From the NCBI GenBank assembly GCA_032717465.1, contig CM064664.1:770717-834716 (forward strand): DNA of 64,000 bases, read 5' to 3'. Positions 42,409 through 53,629 of this stretch are shown one piece after another. Each line of letters opens with the position of its first letter. The stretch's first letter is position 1. The translations under genes and the position numbers were made by a program. The DNA is from Coenobita brevimanus. Its lineage: Eukaryota > Arthropoda > Malacostraca > Decapoda > Coenobitidae. Under the pieces are notes generated by a model that saw only the letters and a program-made list of their open reading frames with translations, was not told the origin of the DNA and did no database searches.

Positions 42409-45123
42409 TCAACCCCCCTCTCTCATATACCTCTCCAACCCATCCCTCCATCTCATCCTCGGCCTCCCTCTCCCTCTTCCCCCCTCTACCTCACTCACAT
42501 ACACTCTCTTCGTCAGTCTTTCACCCTCCATCCTCTCCACATGGCCAAACCACCTCAGTGTGTTCCCCATAACGCTTCCTATCACATCCACATCAACACC
42601 ACAACGCTCCTTTATATCCTCATTCGTCAGCCTGTCTCTCCACGTGACTCCACAGGCTCCTCTTAAATAACTCATTTCCACTGCCCTCACTCTTGACTTG
42701 TGTCCTTCCAACAATGTCCAAGCTTCACTTCCGTACGTTAGAGTTGGTATCACAATACTGTCATGTAGTAACTTTTTCACTTCCATGCTCACTTCCCTGT
42801 TTCTTATCACTGCTTTCAAAGAACCAACAACCTTTCTTCCCTGCTGTACCCTTTCAAGCACTTCACCCTCCAAACCTCCATCCTTACTCATCACACTACC
42901 CAAGTACTTAAACGTACTCACATTTTCCAATTCCTCACCATCCAACCTCGCTGTACATTCACTAACTTCACCTCTCTCAAAGACCATCACTTTACTCTTC
43001 CCTACATTCACCTTTAGATTCCGTTTCTTACACACTCTCTCAAACTCATCCACCAAGCCTTGCAGCTCCCCTTCGTCTTCATTCAACAACACAGTATCAT
43101 CTGCAAACAACAGTACAGGGAGTTTCCAAACACTATCCTCTCTCACCAGGGCCACTCCAACATCCACTACCCTACCTCGTACCTCTTTTATTACCCCATC
43201 CATGTACAGATTGAACAACCATGGAGACATGACACATCCCTGTTTCAAACCAACTTTAATAGGAGCGAAATAGTGAAGAATAACCTATTGTGTTAAGTAT
43301 AAAACATGAAGATAACTGAACTAATGCGGTATTTTAAGTATCATTAGCTTCTGTCATCTCGTCTTCTCATATGTTGGTACCTCGCTTTACTTCTCCCCCA
43401 CTACCACCACTAGGAATGCCACCAGCTACGATGACGATAACCATCACCACGGTAGTATTTACATCGTGGTCATCGCATTTGCGAAGGTCTAGGAATATGG
43501 CCAATACTCTTCACAGCATTCAACAACTTCCCATCTACTCCATATATTCTTAACACTTTCCACAATCCTTGTCTATCCACCCTGTCATATGCTTTCTCCA
43601 AATCCATGAAAGCCGCATAAAACTTCTTTCCCTTCTCTAGAAACTTTTCCACTAAAGATCTAAGAATGAATATCTGATCTACACAACCTCTTCCCTTCCT
43701 AAAGCCTCCCTGTTCTTCTCCAACTAATTTCTCTGTTCTTTCTCTAACTCTGTCTATAAGTATCCTACCATACACTTTTCCTATTATACTAAGAAGACAA
43801 ATGCCCCTATGATTACCACACACTTCTTTTTCACCTTTTCCTTTGTACAAGGGAATAATTATACCTGACTTCCAATCCTCCGGGACTCTACCTTCCTCCC
43901 AGGCCAATCTGCACATCTTCTACATCCATTCTACTACTATCTCTCCCCCATGCTTCAGCATTTCACCACACACTCCATCAATTCCTGGGGCTTTCCCCGA
44001 TTTAACTTTCTTCATTGCTTCCACAACTTCTATCCTACTGATTTCTTCCTGTCTTCTCACCTCCTTCCTTCTCCCAGCCATTCCCCAACCACTTATACTC
44101 GCATTACTTCCATCCTCTACGTTCAACAATTCCTTAAAGTGTCCTCTCCATCTGCTCACTTTTTCTCCCTTCTCCACTAGTAATCTACCATTTTTATCTT
44201 TCACTCCCCTGCTAACTTCACTTCCAACCTGTCTTACTCTTTTCACCTCTCTCCAGAACATTTTCTTACAGTCCCTCCACTTTACACTCAAATTCCTTCC
44301 AAATTCCTCATCCACTCTCATCTTACTCTCTCTTACTAATCTTTTCACCTCTCTCTTTCTTTCCACATATAACTCTCTCTTCCGCCTCTCAACTTCTTCC
44401 ACGCCCCTATTTCTCATCCATTCATTGTATGCTTTCTTCTTTTTGCCACAGCCTGTTTCACCTCTTCAGTCCACCACGCTGTTCCTTGCACCCCCCTCCG
44501 TCTTCTCTTCCTTCCACACACCACATCACATGCTGCACATATTTCTTCTGTAAATATCTTACACACACCTTCCACGTCTCCCATCTGCTCCAATTCATAT
44601 TTGCCCAATCGTTCCTCCACTTCTCTCTTATACTCTGCCTTTTTCTCATCCTCTTGTAACCTTTCCACTCTCCTTGCAACTACTCCTTCCTCTCGTCTTT
44701 CCTTTCTTCTATTCCTCGATTTTACTTGCATTCTAATTCTGGCCACCACCAAGTAGTGGTCAGAAAGTCCACTCCCCCAACCTCTATACACTCTTGCATC
44801 CTTTACAAATCTTCGCATCCTTTCATCCACACACACATAATCAATCATTGCCTTCCTTTCATTCAGTTCACCACCCACCCTTCTCATCACTCGCCATGTA
44901 TAGCCTACCTGTCGATCATTTTATGCCTGAAGAGGGTATTGGCTATCACCAACCCCCTCCCAGCACAAATGTCCACTAACGCACTCCCATTCTCATCTAT
45001 CTCAGCAGGCACACCCCACTCACCAACTATTCCATCCACCTTCACATTCCCAACTTTACCATTCATATCACCAATCAAAAACACTCTCTCATTCCTTCCA
45101 GACTTTTCCATGCACACTTCCAC
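42409..45123 (-). pseudogene. Family A polyprotein, copy A3
   Basis: Reading 5' to 3' on the minus strand: endonuclease piece with LIGDMNGKVGNVKVDGI (45123-44905), the RRVGGELNERKAMIDYVCVD and SDHYLVVAR block plus linker (44890-44414), linker/RT start with GKAPGIDGVCGEMLKHGGE (44417-43920), RT with YKGKGEKEVCGNHRG and FMDLEKAYDRVD (43916-43504), then after the foreign segment GCVMSPWLFNLYMDG, LLFADDTVLLNED and the C-terminal domain (43248-42409). The final frame is truncated by C-rich sequence near 42409. Confidence 0.82.
43257..43503. other. Foreign ~247 bp segment inside A3 reverse transcriptase
   Basis: Sequence from ATAGGAGCGAAATAG to TAGGAATATGGCCAA has no counterpart in copies A1, A2 or A5. 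It replaces about 65 bases of RT sequence between the KVG and SMYDGAKAA codons. It contains a CACCACTA-rich stretch and CTACGATGACGATAACC. No TIR or tail was recognised; it could be filler from repair of a break. Confidence 0.6.
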
Positions 45124-45467
45124 ATTTGTTCAGAACTCTTCTCTCACTCTTCTAGCACGATCTTGCGTTGGTGCATACACGCACACGGCATCGTCGGAGG
45201 TAGACGTCTGTACCGGCGCTCCATACCAGCTCAACACGGCCAGAGGCATTACCTAAATAAGTATCTTTGAATGAGTCAAGCTCTGTACCAGGTTAGACTA
45301 AATGATTTTCATTATTAAAAGGAAAAGAAATAATAAGTTTAAATAAGACTGGTTCAACAACAAAGAACCACGATGCGTTGAGTCAGCTGGGTTTGTTTAT
45401 ACTACAGCAAGACGGGGAAAGCGTGCATGCTTTGTAAGTACACACTCTGTTCATTTAGTATTACAAA

Positions 45468-46400
45468 ATGGATACATACTTCAGTAAAACAAATTTGGAG
45501 AAGAAAAGGGATAAAAGTAAAAAGCAAAATGATGATTTCTACCAAGAACTGGTTGAAGTGGAGACTCACAATAGACTGGTTGAACGTGTACACAAACTAG
45601 AAATGGCTTTCAAAAATGAAATTGATGAAATAAAGAAGCAAATGCACTTGCAAAAGGAAGAGATAGAAAAACTGGGAAGGGAGGCCAATAAGAAAGACAC
45701 AACCATCAGTGAACTAACAGTGGAATTGAATACCCTTAGGAAGAAAGTGAGTGAAATGGGAAGTACAGTAGTCAATCACGAGAGTGTTATGGAAGAGTTA
45801 AAAAATGACACAGAGACAATTAGACAAGCAAGCAGTCTTATGGACCAGAGCAGTGATATTGAGGAGAAGATAACACAGGTGAATGAAGCTGTGCAAAGCT
45901 ACAAAAATGATGTAGAAACCACGTATGCTGAAATGGTGAAAGTAAAGAAAGACTTAGAAACAAGGGTGGAGGAAAAAAACATTAAACAGGAAGTGAAAAG
46001 TATAATCCAAAACAATCCAAAGTTAGTCAAAGATTCAGTAGAAATAAATAAATCAATAGTAATCACTGGTATAGAAGACGAAGAAATTAAAAACAAAATC
46101 ACTAGAGACAAAAAGGAGATGGCAAATGTAATGAGCTTACTGAAAGAAGTATCAGAGGAAATCTGTAATAAAGACATAGAGGAACACAAAAGGTTAGGGA
46201 AATACGAGAAAGGAAGACAAGACCTCTAAAGGTGACTTTCCAGAGTGTAAACACTGTGGAAGAGATACTAAAAAATGCAAAGAATCTTATGGAAAAAGAG
46301 GAGTTCAAAAATGTATGGATAAAAAGATGTCTAACACAAGAGGAACTGGAATTACTGAAAGAGAAAAGGGAGGAAGCAAAAACAAAAAATGAGGGAAGAT
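45468..46400 (+). pseudogene. LINE D ORF1 protein (coiled coil, L1-ORF1-like)
   Basis: RNA-binding chaperone-like ORF1. The ATG at 45468 opens a 253-codon Lys/Glu-rich frame with heptad-like repeats (about residues 30-180), then SIVITGIEDEEIKN and KRLGKYEKGR. A one-base slip near 46205 moves the frame to KTRPLKVTFQSVNTVEEILK, NAKNLMEKEEFKNVWIKR and LTQEELELLKEKREEAKT, ending at 46400. Coiled coil plus RRM-like plus C-terminal R-P-x-x-V-x-F block is the L1/L2/CR1 ORF1 layout. Confidence 0.72.
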
Positions 46401-46456
46401 CATAAGAGGACAAGAAGAATTTTTTTTTACAAAATAATAGGATTGCAGGTACGAAA

Positions 46457-49400
46457 GTGGTACACAAACAGGATGGAATAAAAAGGAGGAAGTTAGTAGA
46501 ACCATGTCATGACAAGTATATAAACAAGATGAAAAAGTTGATGTACTCAAATGTGGATGGAATGGTATCTAAATTACTAGAGATGAATGATTATGTCAGA
46601 GAAAATGAACCACAAATAATATGCCTATCTGAGACAAAATTAACACCAAGGATATCCAATGACATACTAAACTTAGAGGAATACAATATATGGAGAAGAG
46701 ACAGAAATTTAAAAAAAGGAGGAGGAATTATAATATTAACTAAGAAAAATCTAAAAGTCAATGAAATAAAACTAGATATACCATCACAGGTAGAACTGAT
46801 TGCAGTAGAGATCGACACATCTGAAGGTAAAGTAATTGTAGCCAATTTGTATATGCCACCCAGATCAAACACATGGGAAAGAGACGAATATGAGGACCTG
46901 GCAGAGAGTACAATTCAGAATATAAGATCCTTGCTACATAAAATGGAAGAGAAATCGGAAAGAATTATACTAACTGGGGATTTCAATACAAATATAAATT
47001 GGAATACTCTAGATATAAATAGCCAAGAAAGCTGTTGGGACCAAAAGCTCCTGGATCTCGTACAAGAGTTTTTCTTAACGCAACATGTGAGGGAAACCAC
47101 TAGAAAAAGAGGACTTGATGTACCTTCAGTGCTAGATCTAATATTTACTAGGCAAGAAAATGACATTGACAGTTTAATATATCACCCCCACTCGGCAAAA
47201 GTGATCATGCAGTACTAAATTATAACTTCAGGATAGCATATGACATAGTAAACAGCAATGACAAGTACAAAAAGAGACTAAACTATAAAAAGGGAAATTA
47301 TCAAGACCTAAAGAAGTATTTCTTAGAAGTTGATTGGGAAAATGAGCTTAGAGGACAAGATTTAAATGCTGTATATAAAAAATTTTGTGAATTTTATGAA
47401 ATAGGAGTCCAGAAGTACATCCTACAGCACAAAGAAGCAGATAGGAAAATACAGAAATGGTTCAATACAGAATGTAAAAAATCTAAAGAAAGAAGAGATT
47501 TGTTGTGGAATAGATACAGAAGACACAATAGTGAAAGGGCATATAATAATTACAAACAGGCAAGAAACGACTATACAAGAATAAGGAGGGAAGCCCAAAA
47601 ACAGTTTGAGGAGGATATAATAAATAAAAGTAGTGATCAACTAAAGCTGTTTTACAGCTATATCAGAAGCAAAACCAAAGTAAAAGATATAATACAATCC
47701 ATCACGGACGTGGGAATCACTTATACACAAGAGAAAGATATTTGTGAAGCACTAAATATGAATTTCCAATTAGTTTTTACAGAAGAAAAAAATTTTGAGA
47801 GGGAATATGTGGAACACGCATGTCCACACATACTACCAGATATACAAATAGCAGAAAAAGTAATACAAGAGGAGTTAAGTAGATTAGACAGCGGAAAAGC
47901 AAGTGGTCCTGATGAAATTTCATGTTGGGTGTTACGAGAATGTGCAAAGGAGTTAAGTAAACCATTATTTTTAATTTTCAAGAAATCCTTAAGTCAAGGG
48001 AAACTACCTGATATTTGGAAAAAAGCAAATATTGTCCCCTTATTCAAGAAAGGAAATAGACAAAATCCTCTCAACTACCGACCAGTATCACTGACCAGTG
48101 TTGTAAGCAAGGTATTAGAAAAACTTATAAGAAAAGCTTGGGTAAATCATCTAGAAGAACACAGTATGATAACAGAAAGACAGTTTGGTTTCAGAAAAGG
48201 AAAATCATGTGTTACTAATCTGTTGAGTTACTATGACAGAGTAACAAACACAATACAAGAAAGGGAAGGATGGGTGGACAGTATCTATTTAGATTTCAAG
48301 AAAGCTTTTGACACAGTACCACACCAAAGACTTTTATGGAAGCTGTACCATCAAGGAGGAATTCGAGGCAAACTGTTTTGTTGGATGCAAGACTTTCTCA
48401 TAGAAAGAGAAATGAGGACAGTACTAAGAGGAAACTACTCATCATGGAAAGAAGTGACTAGTGGAGTACCACAGGGTTCGGTGCTGGCACCAATCATGTT
48501 TCTAGTGTACATAAATGATATAAACAGTAACACTGGAAATGAGAGCTATCTGAATATGTTTGCAGATGATGCAAAAATACAAAGGAGAATTACTAGCACA
48601 GACTCTTGTAGGGAGCTACAAGAAGAATTAAATAAACTTCATGAATGGAGTAGTACATGGCAAATGGAATTCAATGTGGACAAGTGTCATGTAATCTATC
48701 TATCTATCTATCTATAGCCCGACGCCCTAATCCCGCAAAGGGTGGCCACAGACAAAACGCCTCCAAGTCACTCTGTCACCCACCATTTGACTACCCTCCC
48801 TCCAACTCGCCCCCCCCCCTCCCTCATATACCTCTCAACTCCATCTCTCCACCTCATCCTCGGTCTACCCCTCCTTCTCCCTCCCTCCACCTCACCTACA
48901 TACACCTTCTTAGTCAGTCTTTCATTCTCCATTCTCTCCACATGTCCAAACCACCTCAGTGTATTTCTCCTAATCTTCTCAACCACATCCACATCTACCC
49001 CACAACGTTCCTTCACTTCTTCATTCGTCAACCTGTCCCTCCGTGTCACTCCACATGCTCCTCTCAAGTAACTCATTTCCATTGCTCTCACTCTTGACTT
49101 GTTCCCCTCTTGCAAGGTCCACGCCTCGCTTCCATACGTCAAGGTAGGGATCACAATACTATCATGCAGTGACTTCTTAACTTCCATACTCACCTCCCTA
49201 TTTCTCATCACTGCTTTCAGTGTACCAACAACCTTCCTTCCCTGCTGCACCCTTTCACGTACTTCATCCCCCAAAGTTCCATCCTTACTCATCACACTAC
49301 CCAAGTACTTGAATGCACTCACATTCTCCATATCCTCACCATCCAACCTCACTGCACACTCTGTGACTTCATTCCTCTCAAACACCATAACTTTACTTTT

Positions 49401-50120
49401 GTTTACATTAACTTTCAGCTTCCTCCTCCTACACACTGTCCCAAATTCATTCATGTAATCAAGTTTGGTAAAAGTGGAAAAAGACCTGACTGGGATTATA
49501 AGTTAGGAAATAAAACCCTATACACATCAGAAAGAGAGAAAGACCTAGGTGTGATTATTAATAACAGACTATCTCCGGCTGACCACATCAGCGAGAAGGT
49601 ACGGAACATGTTTACACTGCTTGCAAATATGAGAATAGCATTCACATACATAAATGAAGACATGCTAAGAAGGATAATAACATCATTCATTAGACCAACC
49701 CTGGAATATGCATCAATAGTCTGGAGTCCTCATCTCAAAAAGCATATAGACAAGATTGAAAAAGTTCAAAGGGCCGCTACAAGATGGATACCAAGCTTAA
49801 GGGACCTAAGCTACGAAGAAAGACTAAATAAACTGAATCTACCAACACGACAGGAGAGAAGGAAAAGAGGTGACATGATAATGCTATATAAGTGCATATC
49901 AGGAAAGGAGAAAACAGACATAAATGATTACTTAACATATGGAGAAGCATCAGCAAGAGGACACTGCAAAAAACTGCATAAGAAGAGAGGTGATAAAGAC
50001 GTAAGGAAATTCAGTTTCCCAAACAGAGCAATTGATCAATGGAATGCACTACCGAATGAAATAGTGTGTGCCAAAACAATTCACAAATTTAAGGATATGT
50101 ACGATAAATATGGTCTATGA
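46457..50120 (+). pseudogene. LINE D ORF2 (endonuclease and reverse transcriptase), split by an insertion
   Basis: The endonuclease frame (46457-47218) has NVDGMVSKLLEM, ICLSETKL, IILTGDFNTNINW and SVLDLIF; a slip near 47195 puts the last motif, GKSDHAVL, in another frame. A Lys-rich linker leads to the 405-codon RT frame (47500-48693): SGKASGPDEISCWVL, FKKGNRQNPLNYRPVSLTSV, QFGFRKGKSCVTNLLSYYD, SIYLDFKKAFDTVPHQRL, SGVPQGSVLAPIMFLVYIND, MFADDAKIQ. After the family A insertion it resumes in frame at 49461 (KFGKSGKRPDW) and runs to 50120 with EKDLGVIINNRL, WSPHLKKHIDKIEKVQRAAT, KFSFPNRAIDQWNALPNEIV. These are CR1-type RT and C-terminal motifs. Confidence 0.86.
48697..49451 (-). mobile_element. 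Family A LINE, copy A6, 5' truncated, perfect 9-bp target duplication
   Basis: CATGTAATC occurs at 48688-48696 and 49452-49460. The element begins (plus view) with TATC repeats, its 3' GATA tail, then the reverse of the family 3' end. Coding on the minus strand (49454-48768) has KSKVMVFERNEVTECAVRLD, FKYLGSVMSKDGTLGDEV, NTLRWFGHVERM and GRPRMRWRDGVERYMREGG. Truncation leaves only the RT thumb and C-terminal domain. Its sequence is distinct from A1-A5 at many sites, so it may represent a subfamily. Confidence 0.93.
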
Positions 50121-50171
50121 CACGGAACAATACGAGCTTGACTCATTCCTGTAAAGATACAATTAGGTAAG

Positions 50172-50661
50172 AACATTTGTATTCCAACTTTCAACTTTAC
50201 CCACACAATCCTTGACCCAACTGATCCATACTGTCTTATGCTCCTCTTCCATCTTTTACTCACAACTATACATACTCCTTCCTTTGCCCTCTCATTCTCA
50301 CCTACTCCTGCACATATACCCCATCCATACTCCCATTCTCTCACACTTTCTCCTCTCCATTTTGTTTCAATTATTCCACATCCATCCACTTTCGCACCCT
50401 CAAGCACCTGGACAATCTCTCTTTCACCTCATCATTCGCTCCCCTTACATTCCAAGTTCCAAGTACCATGTCCTTTGTCCGGTCCTTGGTCGTCATCGTT
50501 TGGTCAGTCCTTGTCCGAGGCTTATTGTTTGTTTTTTTAGTTAGTTGTTTTCCAGGGAGGGGCACTAACCCTCCGCCAACCCTTTTAGTCACCTTTTACG
50601 ACAAGCAGGGATACTGGGGGAGTATTCTTGAAAAAAACCCCTACCCCCAGGTATACCCAGC
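50172..50661 (-). pseudogene. Family A 5' leader and endonuclease start (copy A3)
   Basis: The 5' end of copy A3. Leader text CTGGGGGTAGGGGTTTTTTTC, ...CTGCTTGTCGTAAAAGGTGAC lies at 50661-50585, followed by the endonuclease start (MTTKDRTKDMVLGTWNVRGA, GCGIIETKWRGE, VGENERAKEGVCIVVSKRW, SRIVWVKLKVGIQM) until LINE D interrupts it. A few indels are present (e.g. at ~50415). Confidence 0.8.
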
Positions 50662-50914
50662 CACCTGCACAAGGAATACAGCGTAGTGCCCCCGTGAACT
50701 CCCGGACACCCCCAGAAGGAGCCCACGAAGGAGCAGTAGCAGCGCACCAAGACTCGGTGCGACAACGGCCTAAGTCAGCCCGGGCCGCACGCCCCTATGA
50801 CCCGGAGCCTGCCCGCCATCGACATAGCAAGAATACTGCACTACTTTCTGGGCGAGCCTCCACCAACCAGCTTAGGGGTGGAGCTGTCTGTCCAGCTCAT
50901 GCCAGCACCCCAAA

Positions 50915-51500
50915 GGAGTTGGCCTGTAGCCGCTCCCGCCTTCATCAGGAGACGGCTGGTAGCCTCTATGAAGGTGTCTTCCTCTTTGAGACGGCATGCA
51001 GCCGCTCGCCCCTCGCTAAGGAAATGCCTGTAGCCGTCCTGAGGGTAATCAGGAGACAGCCGGTAGCCGGTCCCGCCTTCGTCAGAAGGTGTTCTTCCAG
51101 AGACGGCCAGTAGCCGCTCCAAACCCCCTCTTGAAGGAGTTGGCCTGTAGCCGCTCCCTCCTTCATCAGACGGCCGGTAGCTGCTCCAAAGGTGTTCCTC
51201 CTGAGTTCGCCTGTAGCTGCTCTACACCCCTCCTGAGGGAGTCAGCCTGTAGCCGCTCCCGCCTTCATCAGACGGCCGGTAGTCACTCTGGAGGTGTTGC
51301 CCCTGAGTCGGCCTGTAGCTGCTCCACGCCCCTCCTGCCGGAGTCGGCCTGTAGCCACTCCCATCTTCATCAGATGGCCTGTAGCCGCTCTGCATGTGCC
51401 CCTGGGTTTGCTGGCAGTTACCCTCTCAGGCCATGGCTATTAGCCGGGCCTTGGCGCTTTGTAGCCACGCCCCTGGGAAGCCATGGCCAGTAGCCAGGCC
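50915..51500. repeat. Array of GGCCTGTAGCCGCTCC-type repeats
   Basis: At least a dozen copies of (C/T)GGCC(T/A/G)GTAGC(C/T)(G/A)CTC separated by 25-60 bp spacers containing CCTTCATCAGACGG or CCTCCTGAGGGAG. It sits in the same relative place in the LTR as the paired 12-mer arrays at 53965-54555 and 58074-58740, but with a different core. Confidence 0.78.
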
Positions 51501-51654
51501 CCACGGCCAGAAGCGGCCGTGAGCCGCCCCGCCGCCCTAGCTTGACACCAGTTCCCCGACCCCTGACACAGAGGGCATAGAGGAGTATTGGAGAGGCCCT
51601 ATAGCTTCCCCCAGCCTCTGCTCGCTACAACTGGCTCTGGAGAAGACCCACCTG

Positions 51655-52041
51655 ATGGACCCTTACGTAGACCAGTGCCGCAGCCCCTCCCTGTCAGCGC
51701 TGCCCAGCCCTGGGAACCGCAGCCCTCGGGAACCCGAAACCCTCTTTAGAACACCCGGGCGGGAACTCCCTACGCCTCGACGGCAGAGGACCTCCACCTC
51801 CATCAGGAGCCTGGACGAACAGTTCAGGCAGTTGTTTGGCCCCAGTCCTGATGGCCACACTCCTGTCCCCAGCCCGGAGAGTATGGGCCACTTCGCCACC
51901 TGCAGCCCCGGACGAGAGCAGACGCCCCTGCGCGTGATCCCGTGCCCCCTTGGCATGGCCTCCCCTGGCGATGCCCCAGCCCCGGCAGAAGTAAAGCCGG
52001 GTTGCCCCTCTGCCGCACCCTTGCCGCCCAACGATCCATAG
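51655..52041 (+). other. LTR open frame with LFGPSPDG motif
   Basis: A 128-codon Pro/Ser-rich frame in the LTR (DPYVDQCRSPSLSALPSPG, RRQRTSTSIRSLDEQFRQL, FGPSPDGHTPVPSPES). The FRQLFGPSPDG stretch recurs in three other LTRs (54910, 59100, 63370) as LxxLFGPSPxG with mainly synonymous codon changes. It may be an LTR-encoded accessory protein; function unknown. Confidence 0.4.
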
Positions 52042-52736
52042 TGACAGTGACTATGCCATTATAGTAATAAAACAGTGACGAAGCGGAACAGTGAATTAAT
52101 AGTAACAGATCCAATGTTTGTAAGCAGAATAGACACAGTGGAATGATAATAATCAAACAGTGACGAGGCAGAACAGTGAATTGTTAATCACGAACCTAAG
52201 CGCTATTAAGAGAGACCGACACAGTGTAACCATCATATAGTATAAGAGAAACACCCAAGCCATGGAGTTTGTAATAAGAATTAACCAAAAGGCCCATGCA
52301 AGTAGAAAATAACAAAGTGAACACGCTACCGGTAAACTCCGCCTCATACTACCATAATTATAATTAGACCCCAGTGCCTTAACACCCTCCCCTAGTGAGA
52401 ATCATCTCTGACCTCTCCACGCACTTAGAAACCTTGGACTGTACTAATTCAGAATACTCCGCCTCGAGTGTTATTTCCCTGTATTCTCTAACAGTATCCT
52501 GTGAGATACTATTTACATTATCTAGATATAAGTGTTTATAATCTCACAGTATATTGTGTCTGTAACATCTGCTGTTTCCCTTGTCTGACTGAGTAATACA
52601 CGTGTAAGGTTATTGCCTGGAGTTTTTGTGCCCTACCTCTCTTATTTGTCCTAAGCTCCGGTCTCGAAAGAGAACCCCGCTACACGTTAGGCGTTAAAGG
52701 AACGGGAAGCCGAACCTAAAACACATAGCATTACAC

Positions 52737-52749
52737 TGGTGGACAGCGG
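52737..52749 (+). promoter_or_regulatory. Primer binding site, subfamily 3
   Basis: TGGTGGACAGCGG lies one base after the LTR end (…GCATTACA-C). It is parallel to TGGTGGCCAGCGG at 55844 and TGGTGGCAGCGG at 24502; the tRNA is uncertain, probably Leu-like. Confidence 0.55.
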
Positions 52750-52799
52750 TGGTTCTTGACCCTGGCATACGAAAGAGGTAGTCAAGAAATACTGGAAAA

Positions 52800-53210
52800 A
52801 TGGCAACCAAACCTCACGTGCAATTTGCTACGTTCGACCCCGAACAGTGTGATGTACATACATATCTGGCGATCATCAAACATTTACTAGATATCGGTTT
52901 TGAAAATGATCAACAAAAAATCGCAGTCACACTCCCACTGTTGGGCAAAGCGGCGGCTAATATAGCACCGAAAATCGTTTCGGAGCTCACCTGGCAGAAT
53001 TTCACAAAACTCGTGATCCAAGCCATCACCCCATCACTAGGGAAAGTGGTGGCACTATCCCAACTGGATAGTTTGATGCTTGACGGGAATCTAGATGATA
53101 CCCTAATTCAGGCAAGATGCCTGGTCACCACTGCCTACCCAGAGGCGGATAATGAAACCCGGGAACAGCATATCTTTAACACTCCTGAGAGTGTAGAAGA
53201 AAAGAAATAG
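52800..53210 (+). pseudogene. Gag fragment, subfamily 3
   Basis: A 136-codon frame starting MATKPHVQFATFDPEQCDVH, homologous to the gag at 55909 along its first ~125 residues (shared LLDIGF, KVVALSQLD, LDDTL-QAR, TTAYP). Homology stops at ~53180 (…REQHIF) and the remainder is lost; the following 400 bp are unrelated. The element is therefore truncated soon after its LTR. Confidence 0.75.
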
Positions 53211-53220
53211 GTCTGGCAAT

Positions 53221-53625
53221 CCTGTATCACTGTTCTCGCGTCAACATCATATGGAAAAAATGGTGCCACGTTTACTTGCAGCAGAAAAATTGTAATGAAT
53301 AATAATATTACTCCTGACTTTAAATGCTGCTAGTCACTCAGTACAGTAATGTTTTTTCACTGACTGAGCTGTGGGTGTTATGAGAATGCTGAGAGAAATA
53401 CCCTACAAACTGAACATTACATAACTGGCATCAACACAATAGCCTCTCGTCCCTCCCTCCATACTCCCTAGCAAGCCATAAAATTAGAATTTTAACCTTA
53501 ATTACAGTCGATTTGTGCAAAACATTTGCATGAATGCATGACTTGATGTTAAAGAATCAATAGACTACGTAAAGTTTCTTCTTAAAACTCGCGTGTACTG
53601 ATAGGATATAGAATTTTCATATACG
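53221..53625. other. No recognised gene
   Basis: AT-rich sequence separating the truncated subfamily 3 element from the intact element. No motif was recognised. It ends with the GTAC target site (53626-53629) of the next element. Confidence 0.4.
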
Positions 53626-53629
53626 GTAC

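Larger units (their letters stand above)
45189..50171 (+). mobile_element. CR1-like LINE 'D', near complete, inserted in family A copy A3
   Basis: Contains a ~280 bp leader, ORF1 (45468-46400) and ORF2 (46457-50120), with the 3' end at about AATTAGGTAAG. The flanking family A sequence breaks at 45188 and resumes at 50172, with ~10 bases lost. ORF2 is interrupted by a short family A copy (48697-49451). Few other lesions are present: one frameshift in ORF1 (~46205) and one in ORF2 (~47195). Low G+C and adenine-rich codons distinguish it from its neighbours. Confidence 0.88.
42318..50661 (-). mobile_element. Family A LINE, copy A3, nearly full length, interrupted by CR1-like element
   Basis: The minus-strand 3' portion (42318-45188) and 5' portion (50172-50661) are separated by LINE D. 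The 5' terminus matches copy A1, so the copy was full length. Internal damage includes an unrelated ~247 bp segment at 43257-43503 replacing ~65 bases of RT coding sequence, a TGG to TAG nonsense at ~43918 (other copies encode WMWKMC), a frame break at 44414, and a break in the endonuclease at ~44900. Confidence 0.86.
50662..52735 (+). repeat. Long LTR of a related gypsy-like element (subfamily 3)
   Basis: The right end at 52735 (GCATTACA) is followed by TGGTGGACAGCGG, parallel to 55842. Its last ~200 bp match the end of the 53630 LTR (GTTATTGCCTGGAGTTTTTGTGCCCT, CGGTCTCGAAAGAG, GGCGTT). Upstream it has repeated AACAGTGA motifs, the LFGPSPDG-coding segment (51831) and a GC-rich array of GGCCTGTAGCCGCTCC (50915-51500). 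The left boundary is uncertain; family A sequence ends at 50661, and 50690-50830 resembles 60690-60835. Confidence 0.62.

Noticed and set aside
42239..42670. Long plus-strand frames of Tyr-Ile repeats (e.g. from 42053)
   Set aside because: They translate the (TA)n microsatellite joined to the antisense of family A; not genes.
50797..51493. Proteins from the GC-rich frames in the 50662 LTR
   Set aside because: Multiple overlapping frames arise from the tandem repeat; only the LFGPSPDG segment shows cross-copy conservation.
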